15,036 nt of DNA from STC-113 sp964618565. Its GTDB lineage: Bacteria; Patescibacteriota; Gracilibacteria; BD1-5; UBA2023. The notes beneath the pieces were generated by a model. That model was not told the DNA's origin, searched no databases, and worked only from the letters and a program-made list of their open reading frames with translations. Made by a program: the position numbers and the translations under genes. The stretch is from NCBI GenBank assembly GCA_964618565.1, contig CAZUBA010000038.1, positions 1 through 15,036 of the forward strand. The letters run 5' to 3'. Positions 1-7,260 of this stretch are shown in pieces. The number at the start of each line of letters is the position of its first letter. Position 1 is the stretch's first letter.

Positions 1-512
1 AATACTGTCATCTGACTGATGAAGTTCTCGCTTAATATCTTAGCATATGAAAAACTAGCTCCAGTGAAATTCTTGTATGCTGTAATCCATTTTCTGATTT
101 CCTTATCTTCTTTATCAATGATCCTGCATTTTCAGTAACACCAAGAGGATTCTCAATTTCATAAATATCTAATGACATTTTCGAGTGCTCATTCTGCATA
201 TGTATCATCGCTATTCAGATATGTCAAGATATCTCAGGCGGCAAGCTTCAGTCACTTGTTAATGGCATCAGATTGTCAGCTATCCTTTTCGCTCTTCCAG
301 ATGAAATCTATCTTATTGCATCAAATCTTAAGTTCTCCGCTCTTGATAAGATTATCATATTTCTTTATTATCCCAACACTTCAATCTGTTGATAATCAAT
401 CCATGATAATATACTCAAGATCAAAGTCTCAAGCTTGTGTTATTACTGAAAGGATTGTTCTTTCTATGAATTCCTCTTGATTGAAAGAAGGAGTTATTAC
501 GGATATTTTCAT
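1..512 (-). CDS. GT2 family glycosyltransferase, C-terminus cut by window edge
   Basis: About 170 residues are present; the gene runs off the left edge. It is a GT-A fold family 2 glycosyltransferase that moves a sugar from a nucleotide-sugar donor, probably in surface polysaccharide or glycoprotein synthesis. The N-terminus reads MKISVITPSFNQEEFIERT, the classic start of the Rossmann-like donor domain. It continues with LEYIIMDGLSTDGS, then EKDSGQSDAINKGL and the metal-binding-type acidic motif LNSDD, then SSWCYGKCRIID. Several of these glycines are TGA codons, for example in MDGLSTDGS and DSGQSDA. The ATG at 510-512 is used because homology begins exactly there. The gene lies 25 bp downstream of the ATPase stop, inside one copy of a 32-bp repeat. 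Its original upstream neighbour was probably the GT2 gene now at 2177-3265. No transmembrane segment is seen in the visible part. The exact acceptor cannot be told from sequence. Confidence 0.9.
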
Positions 513-543
513 TATTTATAAAAGAATTTCTTATAGATTAATT
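512..543. repeat. 32-bp direct repeat, copy A
   Basis: This stretch is identical over 32 bp to 2177-2208 and begins ttatttataaaag. Copy A covers the start-codon edge of the glycosyltransferase at 1-512 and the stop codon of the ATPase. Sequence identity stops on both sides. With copy B it bounds a segment of about 1.66 kb holding the ATPase gene. It contains a weak inner palindrome around AAGAATTTCTT. Confidence 0.9.
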
Positions 544-1917
544 ATAATATATAATTTTTATCAGCTCTTTTTCATCATACACAGCAAATCATTTTTGTAA
601 AATCTTATCCTTAAATAATGGATTTTTATTCAAGAAGATATTGATATTGCAATCCAGTTGATTTTTTTCAGCTTGATTAATCCTATCAGGATTCAATTTG
701 ATTTCAAGAAAAGTTATGTTGTCCCGTTCATCTGTAAATATCAGATCTATCTCATTATTCAGTCTATCTTCCCATCTTCATATCTTTGTGAATTGATAAT
801 CCAACTCTTTTCTGATATTTTTTTCTATTAAAAACTCCTTTACGAATTTTTCGAATTTGAATCAGAGATAATTTCACCAGTTTTCACTTATCTCGTCAAC
901 TATCTGATCGTAAAGTCAAAGTTCGATTTTTGATTTATTCGCAAACACATATCTGAACCAAAAATTCAGAAAATTATCTTTTATGTAATATGTTGAGATA
1001 TTCTTTTTGGTCTCCAATATCGGATAGCTGACCTCAATGATATCGTAGATATCAGCAAGTTCTTTAAGATAAACGTCAATTTCTCAAGTGCCTAGTCATA
1101 CGAAGTCCATTATCTCATTTCTCTTGTTTTTGCCTATGCTTATGGCTTCCAGAATAGCAAAAAACCTTTTGTATTTTTGTCAGAACTCCTCAATAAGAAC
1201 TTCTTTTCATTCATTCCTCAATAGTGCGAAGTCATCGAAAAACAGGTTTTTCAATATTGTTTTGAAATCATAGTTTTTCAAATTTAGCCTTTCTATTGAT
1301 TTGAAATAATATGGAATTCATCAGAATATCGAGTAAAGATCAATGAGTGACTTATTGCTATACGCATCTCAAAACAGATCTGAAAGTATCTCTTTCTGAG
1401 TACTTAAAGTGAACTCCCTTAAGAGTATAGAGAAAGTCGATCTCTTATAAAGAGGCTCCTTAATATCTTCGAATATTCTTACCATCATTGATTGGATGCT
1501 TCATAGAACGATCATTTTTTTGTTTGAGTTGTTCTGCATTGAGTCAATCTTTTTTTGGAACATGGAAAATATTGATTTGTCCATGAATTCAAAATTCTGG
1601 AATTCATCGAAGACTATCAGATTAAAAGCATCCTGGAGAAAAAAGTATTCTAAAAAGTCCTCTATGGAGCCGAAGCTATATTTAATTCCAGTCTGTTGAA
1701 AAACATAACTCTCTTGTTTCTGTAGGAATACGGATAAATCTTGCCTTTCGACAAAAATATACAGGAAATCTTTATCTAAAATATTCTGGTTTAAATGCTC
1801 TATAAGGGCAGTTTTTCAGACTCTCCTCTTTCCTAGCAGATAAATGAATTCAAAATATTCTCAGCTTATCTTGCCTTTCAATGCCTCGATTTCCTTCTCT
1901 CTATTGTAGAACTTCAT
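538..1917 (-). CDS. Archaeal-type AAA ATPase with C-terminal DUF234-like nuclease domain
   Basis: A 459-aa protein read with TGA as Gly. The N-terminus carries a P-loop GKRRVGKT (residues about 29-36). A Walker B LIVFDEFQNF and the sensor-like GSIQSMMVRIF followed by PLYKRS are typical of the archaeal ATPase (MJ/PH-type) family. The middle contains the family hallmark FGGIPYYFKSIE. The C-terminal part has YLGFKFEKFVKEFL, then GRWEDRLNNEIDLIF and LEIKLN, matching the E-x-D...E-x-K pattern of PD-(D/E)XK nuclease-like DUF234/DUF4143 tails. These proteins are abundant, mobile and mostly uncharacterised; DNA binding or nuclease activity is inferred. The gene lies in a segment bracketed by 32-bp direct repeats that interrupts a glycosyltransferase operon. 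Just upstream it has three palindromic boxes at 16-bp spacing. The start ATG at 1915-1917 is the only sensible one before the P-loop. Confidence 0.9.
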
Positions 1918-1925
1918 AATAGGTC

Positions 1926-1970
1926 TTTATGGTATAATCTGTTTATAGTATAATATATTTATAGTATAAA
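1926..1970. promoter_or_regulatory. Three palindromic boxes at 16-bp spacing upstream of the ATPase
   Basis: Three copies of a 13-bp motif lie at 1926-1938, 1942-1954 and 1958-1970, exactly 16 bp apart. Two share the 11-bp palindrome TTATAGTATAA; the copy nearest the gene has TTATGGTATAA. The array ends 9 bp before the ATG of the minus-strand ATPase gene. The spacing and symmetry suggest an array of operators for a dimeric regulator, possibly the ATPase itself. It could also include promoter -10 elements or act as iterons. Confidence 0.6.
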
Positions 1971-2088
1971 TCAAATTTAATTTTTATAGAATTACTTAGA
2001 AGATAATTTTTAATCGCCCACAGTTAATTTAATTTAAAATGTTACAATTATCCCAATGGAATGCAAAATGCAACATTTCCACAGCAAA

Positions 2089-2118
2089 AGTGTAACATTC
2101 TGATATCACTGAAGTCAA
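2089..2118 (-). promoter_or_regulatory. Candidate promoter for the ATPase gene
   Basis: On the minus strand TTGACT (2113-2118) is followed after 18 bp by TACACT (2089-2094). This is a fair sigma70-like pair inside the inserted segment. The -10 overlaps the right half (2091-2099) of a 9-bp inverted repeat whose other half is AATGTTACA at 2038-2046. The leader would be long, about 165 bp. Weak support only. Confidence 0.3.
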
Positions 2119-2176
2119 GTTTCATGATCAAACCAAGCTCCAAATAGTGTCGTTTTGGCTTGTTTATATAAATGCC

Positions 2177-2208
2177 TTATTTATAAAAGAATTTCTTATA
2201 GATTAATT
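2177..2208. repeat. 32-bp direct repeat, copy B (3' end of GT2 gene)
   Basis: A perfect match to 512-543. On the minus strand this copy encodes the last ten codons and the TAA of the DUF2304-GT2 gene (ELIYKKFFYK). This is the layout expected when an element inserts at the 3' end of a gene and restores it, leaving a duplicate at the far boundary. Confidence 0.9.
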
Positions 2209-3265
2209 CTAGGAGTATCTTTATTGCATTTGAGTTCTTCTGTCATTTTCATAGGCTGTACTCTGTGTAGACAATATTTACAGGGATTTCTTTGAATTTG
2301 AGATGATTCTGTTGGATTCATTCAAGGAGTTCTGAGGCATAAGTCATATTGTCAGATTCTATCTTCAGTTTCTTTAAGGCTTCTAATTTAATAACCCTGT
2401 ATCCATTGTGAGGATCTGTAACCCAAAGAGAATTGAAGAAAAAAGTCACAACCCTTGATCATGCAAGTATTGCTCTTCTTATTTTTGTAATATTCGAAGC
2501 ACTTCATCAATCAATAAACCTAGATCATAAGAAAACATCAATCTGAGGATTATCATCGACTTCTTTCATAAATTTATCCATATCATCAATGCTCATCTGT
2601 CAATCAGCATCAAAAGTGACAACATATTCGATTTCAAGAGCATCTCAATACCTTTTCAGGAATTCGAATCATGTCTTATTCGCAGAGCCTCATCATCTGT
2701 TGATAAGATGTGATAGTAGGATTATGTTCTTGTCTGGGTATTGTTTCTTCTTTTCAAGTACTGTTTTGACGGTATTATCAACAGATCAATCATTTACAAT
2801 GACAATTTTAGAGAATCATTTATTGAAGATATCATCGATGACTCCTGGCAGTGCGCTTCATTCATTGTAACTCCTTATCAGGAATATATATTTATCGAGT
2901 TTTCATTTATTGAGATGTATCGTTTTGAGTTCATCATGTGAGAGAGCCTTTTGTATTGACTGTTCAGTTATTATCCTAGTTGTATAAAGTGATTGTTTTG
3001 TGATTTTATTAAGTATTTCAAAATAGAAATATGCAAGCAAAATTATGGATATGTATACCAGAAGATCAGCCCCTCTTCCTACTCAGAAGAAACTTCAGAA
3101 TCTATTCAGCAGTCATACATCCAATGAGAAAAGCATAATGAGCAGAGTTCCTCAGAAAAAAACCACAAAATGCAAGGCATTGAATCTTTTTCTCTCAAAT
3201 GAGTCAATCGCAAAAAAGAAAAAAATCACTCATGTGATAATAAGTATGAATTGAAGTAGATTCAT
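2177..3265 (-). CDS. DUF2304-GT2 fusion, polyprenol-phosphate-type glycosyltransferase
   Basis: A 362-aa protein. Residues about 1-115 form a DUF2304-like membrane domain with three hydrophobic segments, ending in the family signature GVGRGADLLVYISIILLAYFYFE. Residues about 125-345 form a GT2 domain resembling DPM1: KYIFLIRSYNEGSALPGV, KIVIVNDGSVDNT, the donor/metal motif VTFDADGQM, GSRFIDGGSAS and the late DPHNGYRVIKLEAL. In many bacteria the two domains are separate neighbouring genes, and here they are one chain. The likely role is sugar transfer to a lipid carrier at the membrane. Its ATG overlaps the stop of the Doc gene as TAATG, which suggests translational coupling. Its last 32 bp are the direct repeat that borders the ATPase insertion. 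An in-frame TAG lies seven codons upstream of the ATG, so the start is well fixed. Confidence 0.92.
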
Positions 3266-3648
3266 TATTCTGAAAATCAAAAACTAATAAACATGGATTT
3301 AAATATATGTAGCAACGTAGCTTTGTCTATTTCTCATTTGGCGACTCAAACGGCAATATCTTCCATTTTTATGATATAATCTTCAATATATATATCATTT
3401 TTTATCAAAAAAACAAAACTTGTAATAATTGCAGTTCGCTTATTGCCATCATTAAAGCAGTGGAATTGTGTCAATCAAAAGAATAAATGCGTTACTTTTT
3501 CGGTGAGAGTAGGATAATAGTCATTATTAGCAATATGAGTCAAAAGAGATTCAATCTGACCGATATTAAGTAATCATGTCAATCATTTTGAATTTTTCAA
3601 AACAATATCATGTATATAGATCACTTCTTCTGGCGTTAAATAAATCAT
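3265..3648 (-). CDS. doc: Doc/Fic family toxin-like protein
   Basis: A 127-aa protein, close to the length of phage P1 Doc. It starts MIYLTPEEVIYIHDIVL and has YYPTLTEKVTHLFFGL before the Fic core HCFNDGNKRTA (residues about 63-73). This fits H-x-F-x-(D/E)-G-N-x-R with the catalytic His, the phosphate-anchoring Asn and the Arg intact. Doc proteins phosphorylate EF-Tu; other Fic proteins add AMP. The activity here is inferred from the motif. The stop overlaps the next gene's ATG as TAATG, and its own ATG overlaps the stop of a 32-aa ORF in the same way. Standard Doc is paired with an antitoxin immediately upstream, so that ORF is the natural candidate. The placement at the head of a glycosyltransferase operon is unusual. 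The active-site residues look complete, so there is no sign of decay. Confidence 0.9.
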
Positions 3649-3746
3649 TATTTATCTTGTAATCTTTTTAAAACCTCTTTATTCTTCTTTTTTCAGAGTT
3701 CTTTACTTAAGATTTCTTTTAATGTCATTGTTTTGTATTCATTCAT
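3648..3746 (-). CDS. 32-aa ORF ahead of doc, possible minimal antitoxin
   Basis: This short ORF reads MNEYKTMTLKEILSKELGKK and ends in KEVLKRLQDK. It is highly charged and probably helical. It overlaps the doc start as TAATG, the position of the antitoxin in Phd-Doc modules. At 32 residues it is much shorter than Phd (73 aa) and has no visible DNA-binding domain, though Phd neutralises Doc with a C-terminal helix. It may therefore be a neutralising helix alone. No longer in-frame extension with an ATG was found. It is below normal gene-calling length, and the strongest support is its coupling to doc. Confidence 0.55.
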
Positions 3747-3771
3747 AATTCTACAGTTATTTGTCTCATTA

Positions 3772-3799
3772 ATAATAGGATTTATTCCAAAAAAATCAA
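3772..3799 (-). promoter_or_regulatory. Candidate promoter of the doc-glycosyltransferase operon
   Basis: On the minus strand TTGATT (3794-3799) and TATTAT (3772-3777) are separated by 16 bp, about 25 bp ahead of the 32-aa ORF. It is the best promoter-like pair in the upstream gap. Consensus match only. Confidence 0.4.
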
Positions 3800-3878
3800 G
3801 TTTTAGAATTATTTATCTCTGTCATTGTTGAAACCCTCATTCCAATCCATCTCTACATAGTAGACAAAAGGTATGATT

Positions 3879-3913
3879 TGTCATTTCGATCCCGTCTGCG
3901 GGAGAGGAAATCC
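3879..3913. repeat. REP-like hairpin element
   Basis: The element begins tgtcatttcgat and ends gaggaaatcc. It can fold as a two-part stem: ATTTC with GAAAT outside and CCCG with CGGG around a TCTG loop. Its GC content is well above that of the flanks. The gap 3747-4144 otherwise holds only the promoter candidate at 3772-3799, the second repeat at 4052-4080 and AT-rich sequence with no ORF I can support. The element could be a terminator or a dispersed REP. Confidence 0.5.
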
Positions 3914-4051
3914 TTTAATGATTATTCATCAATCAGAGCACCTCCAACCCTCTCCAAAATGTTTAATATATTTATTCTTATTAATTTCAGTTTATTTCTT
4001 CAGTTTAAATACAAAATACGAGTTATTCTCACAAAATGAATATTAAAAGAC

Positions 4052-4080
4052 TGTCATTCTGAGCGAAGCCGAAGAATCCC
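4052..4080 (+). repeat. REP-like repeat, left copy flanking the GIY-YIG gene
   Basis: It starts tgtcattctgagcgaagc and continues to gaagaatccc. An opposite-orientation copy lies at 4438-4477. The two face each other across the GIY-YIG gene, 65 bp before its start and 2 bp after its stop. Similar intergenic words beginning GTCATTCTGAGCG are familiar from many bacterial genomes; that comparison is from memory. Confidence 0.65.
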
Positions 4081-4144
4081 TTTTGGTCAGCAAGGATGAT
4101 GAAAAACCAATAGAAGAATAATAAACTATAATTAAATATTTTAT

Positions 4145-4435
4145 ATGAAACAACATAATTATTTTGTATATATTTTAGCCAGCGAAAATTGAACTTTATA
4201 TGTTTGAGTGACTAATAACCTAGAAAGAAGAGTTTTAGAGCATAAAAAATGATTGATTGAATGATTCACAAAAAAATATAGATGCAATAAGTTAGTTTAT
4301 TTTGAAAATTGATCTGATGTAAATCTTGCAATAACAAGAGAAAAACAACTTAAATGATGGCTGAGGTTTAAAAAAGAAAAATTAATAAAAATTTATAATC
4401 CTTCCTGGGAAGATTTGAGTCAAAAGTGGTTCTAA
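4145..4435 (+). CDS. GIY-YIG nuclease domain protein (YhbQ/UPF0213-like)
   Basis: A complete 96-aa protein. It opens with YFVYILASENGTLYVGVTNN, carrying the Y-V-Y-I-L and Y-V-G forms of the GIY-YIG motif. LERRVLEHKKG follows with the catalytic-type Arg and His, then GFTKKY, LVYFE, AITREKQLKGWLR and the typical ending NPSWEDLSQKWF. Five glycines are TGA, and TGA-TGG encodes Gly-Trp side by side, which shows the two codons have different meanings. Proteins of this family are single-domain GIY-YIG endonuclease-like proteins; DNA cleavage has been shown for few. The gene is alone on the plus strand and is enclosed by inverted REP-like repeats, so it may be mobile or may process the repeats. No strong Shine-Dalgarno sequence is seen. 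Confidence 0.93.
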
Positions 4436-4437
4436 AA

Positions 4438-4477
4438 GAGATCCATTCGACTTCACTACGTTCCGCTCAGGATGACA
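4438..4477 (-). repeat. REP-like repeat, right copy (inverted)
   Basis: On the minus strand it reads tgtcatcctgagcgg and ends in gaatggatctc, matching the left copy at 4052-4080 in its first 14 bases apart from one substitution. It starts 2 bp after the GIY-YIG stop and ends 26 bp from the stop of the convergent uvrD gene. Confidence 0.65.
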
Positions 4478-4503
4478 AAAACAATCTAACTTTCAAAAAC
4501 AAA

Positions 4504-6711
4504 TTAATTCAACTTCTCCAATGGAGCAATTTCTATGTTCATCTTCTTGATTCAGTATCCTCAAGAGAATGCTATGTCTGCCATGTTTCAAGAGATGGAA
4601 ACCATTGTTCAGATACCGAATTTTACATGCTTGATCCTGTCTCATAGGGAGAATTTTGAAGCGTCGTTATTTATGATAGTCCTTTTCTGGACAACAGTGG
4701 ATTCAGAATTTGATGTAAAGGAAACTGTGGATCAGCCATAATTCATTCAGAAACCTCAGAAGCTTGTGGCTTTTGTCAGCGTCTTGACATCTGTAGCTTC
4801 AGGCGGAATCTCTCTTAAGAATCTTGATCTTGGGTTAGCTGAGTACGAACCGAAAAAGAATCTCTCATTTGCTCTGGATATGAATAGATGCTTTTTTGCA
4901 CGCGTCATCGCCACATACATGAGGCGCCTTTCTTCCTCTAGTTCCTTTGCCTCCTGGAGGCTTCTCGAATGCGGGAAAATTCATTCCTCCGCTCACATTA
5001 TGAACACATTTTCGAATTCAAGTCATTTTGAAGAATGTATTGTCATCAGTGATACTTTTGATGTTTTTGGGTCTTCTGCCTTATCGGCATCAGTTATAAG
5101 TGCTATCTCCTCTAAGAACATCCTCAATGCTTCTTCGATTGCGATTCCGGAATATCTGAAAGCCATGTTTCTGAATTCTTTCAAGTTGTCCATTTTCCCT
5201 TCATATTCCTCACTTCCATATTCATCAAGCAGATATGCTTCATAATCTATCCTGCCGACTATATACCATAGCAATTCATCTAGAGAATGATCTCGAGAGT
5301 GCTCCATTATATTTTCTATGATTTCTCTGAATGAATTCACTCATTTCCTTGCCTGGGGCGTCAGTTCAGCGATTTCATCTGAATTTGCTATTATTTCAAT
5401 CGGAGAAATAGAATAATTATCGCAATATTTAAGTACAGTTTCGATTGATTTGGCTCAGATTTTCCTAGATGGGACATTGATTATCCTTTTGAATGCGAGC
5501 ATATCATTCTGATTTGATACTAGTCTCAAATATGCCAGTATGTCTTTTATTTCCTTGCGTTCATAGAATTTCACTCACCCGAAAACTCTATAAGGGATTC
5601 ATTTGTTCAATAATGCCTCTTCTATAAGACGGGATTGTCAATTTGTACGGTATAGGATTGCGATATTCTCTTCTTCTCTTTCCTCTCTGATTATCTCTAT
5701 TTCATCTGCAACAGCTTGGGATTCATGTTTTTCATCTTGAGTCTCAATAAGGATAATCTTGCTTCAGTCTATATTGTCTGTCCACAAGGTCTTCTCCATT
5801 ATTCAGATATTGTGTTTGATGACTGTGTTCGCGGCATTTACTATTGTTTTTGTCGATCTGTAGTTCTGCTCTAATTTTACAATCGTAGCATTCTTATAAT
5901 CTTTTTGGAAATTGAATATGTTCTGGATATTAGCTCACCTCCAGCTATAAATCCCCTGCCAATCATCTCCGACTACACAGATATTTTTAGTTAGAGATGC
6001 TAATTTAGCCATCATCTTATATTGAATTTCATTCGTATCCTGATACTCATCCACCAAGAAATACTGGAATCTCTTGTGGAAATAATTAAGTATTTCTGCA
6101 TTTTCCAGAAGCTCGTAAGTCTTAAGCAGGATATCATCGAAATCAAGCGCGTTCATGGATTTCATCCTTTTTTCAAAAACATCAAAAACCTCGCTCACTT
6201 TTTCCTCGAAATAACTCTTCACATTAAATGAAAACATTTTTGCGTTATATCAGTTGTTTTTTGCTGCACTTATCGCGTATGCTATAGGACGTGCTCAAAA
6301 TTCCTTTGAATCTATCCCCTTCTCTTCAAGGATTTCTTTAACAAGCTTAATCTTATCATCTTCATCGATTATCGTGAAGTTCTTATCGTATCAGATCTTA
6401 TCTATAAATAGCCTCAAAAAGTACACTCCGATCGAATGAAATGTTCCGATAGCCGGAAAATCATTGCCACTATATAGGCTTAATCTTTCAGTATCTTTTC
6501 ATAGTGCCCTTCCTATTCTTTCCTTCATTTCTTTTGCCGACTTGTTAGTGAAAGTCACGCATAGGATTGAGCTTGGCGAGATTCATAAATCCTTAACCAT
6601 ATATGCAACCCTTTCTGTCAATGTATGTGTCTTCCCTGCTCATGCTCAAGCAACAATCAATAATGGTCACTCAGTGCATTCTACGGCTATTTTCTGTGAT
6701 GGATTCAGCAT
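4504..6711 (-). CDS. uvrD: UvrD/PcrA-type ATP-dependent DNA helicase
   Basis: A complete 735-aa superfamily 1A 3'-5' DNA helicase, of the usual UvrD/PcrA length. In order: MLNPSQKIAVECTEGP with a Q-motif Gln; Walker A GAGAGKTHTLTERV (about 22-35); motif Ia VTFTNKSAKEMKERI; TFHSIGVYFLR; LDFDDIL; motif II VDEYQDTNEIQ; motif III GDDWQGIYSWRGA; motif IV QNYRSTKTIV; motif V SLMTIHSSKGLEFENVF; motif VI RRLMYVAMTRAKKHLF. The C-terminal tail GDRIKHVKFGIGTMVSISG is the Tudor-like module of PcrA/UvrD. It acts in nucleotide excision and mismatch repair and clears RecA or RNA polymerase from DNA. Two of the three Walker A glycines are TGA. An in-frame TAA lies four codons before the ATG, fixing the start. 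No partner gene is adjacent. PcrA is an equally good name. Confidence 0.95.
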
Positions 6712-6727
6712 TCGTTTTTAATTGATT

Positions 6728-6756
6728 ATTTAATATATTTATTGTTTATTAATCAA
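6728..6756 (-). promoter_or_regulatory. Candidate uvrD promoter
   Basis: On the minus strand TTGATT (6751-6756) and TTAAAT (6728-6733) are 17 bp apart, ending 16 bp before the uvrD ATG. The outer bases also form the inverted repeat TTGATTA...TAATCAA (6722-6728 and 6750-6756), which could be an operator. The leader would be only about 10 nt. Confidence 0.4.
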
Positions 6757-6784
6757 GGCCTCACCTCCCGACTTGGTACAAAAG

Positions 6785-6828
6785 TAACCCATCCGGCTTT
6801 CAGCCACCTTAATCTATATTAGGGAAGG
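6785..6828. repeat. Left arm of long inverted repeat
   Basis: This arm reads taacccatccggctttcag and ends tatattagggaagg. It is the imperfect reverse complement of 6930-6973. The arms enclose about 100 bp of AT-rich DNA. It opens the gene-free region 6712-7260. Confidence 0.8.
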
Positions 6829-6929
6829 ATTTTTCTTATGATTTAAGTCTTAATCTTATAATTATATTTTAAATATTAAAAATAATTATTTAGTCTATAC
6901 ACACTTATGATTTAATATAAAATTTTCTA

Positions 6930-6973
6930 CCTTCCCTAATATAGATTAAGGTGCCCAGAGGGCGGATGGGTTA
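6930..6973. repeat. Right arm of long inverted repeat
   Basis: It begins ccttccctaatatagatta and ends gggcggatgggtta. The last part, with the core gggcggatgggtta, is also the core of the 33-bp tandem repeat at 7093-7209, so the arms and the tandem repeat share a common unit. Confidence 0.8.
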
Positions 6974-7071
6974 TGTTCAATGCTTGTGGTGGTCACGTCA
7001 TTGTACCCAAGGGCATAAACTGTGGCACCGGCCTCACCCCAGCTCTCCACACAGTAGAGAGGGAGAACTTC

Positions 7072-7096
7072 CCCCTTCCCTAATATAGGGAAGGGG
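7072..7096. repeat. Perfect GC-rich hairpin
   Basis: The sequence ccccttcccta, loop ata, tagggaagggg forms an 11-bp perfect stem. It shares the cttccctaatatag word with 6930-6944 and sits just before the tandem repeat. With no following T-run it is a poor terminator; it looks more like a REP-type element. Confidence 0.75.
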
Positions 7097-7209
7097 CCCA
7101 AAGGGCGGATGGGTTACGGCAATGCGGTGCCCAAAGGGCGGATGGGTTACGGCAATGTGGTGCCCGTAGGGCGGATGGGTTACGGCAATGCGGTGTCTGC
7201 AGGGGTGGA
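7093..7209. repeat. 33-bp tandem repeat, three full copies and a decayed fourth
   Basis: The units at 7093-7125, 7126-7158 and 7159-7191 follow ggtgcccaaagggcggatgg then gttacggcaatgc, with two to three changes between copies. A degenerate partial unit follows at 7192-7209. The copies abut with no spacer, so this is not CRISPR. GC content is far above that of the neighbouring genes. Besides this, the 6712-7260 gap holds the long inverted repeat and the hairpin, and no gene I can support. Confidence 0.85.
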
Positions 7210-7260
7210 GGATTCTGCATCATTTATTCTTCTCAACCCGTACAATTTATAAAACTTTCA

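Noticed and set aside
172..480. Plus-strand standard-code ORF of 102 aa
   Set aside because: It lies antisense to the clear GT2 glycosyltransferase on the minus strand and its translation resembles no protein family.
4766..5245. Plus-strand 159-aa ORF
   Set aside because: It is antisense to the UvrD C-terminal domain, whose motifs V and VI are intact on the minus strand.
6973..7083. ATG-started 36-aa ORF in the repeat island
   Set aside because: It crosses the repeat modules and ends in the perfect hairpin; the open frame is best explained by GC-rich repeat sequence.
7093..7209. CRISPR array
   Set aside because: The 33-bp units abut directly with no unique spacers, and no cas gene is present in the window.
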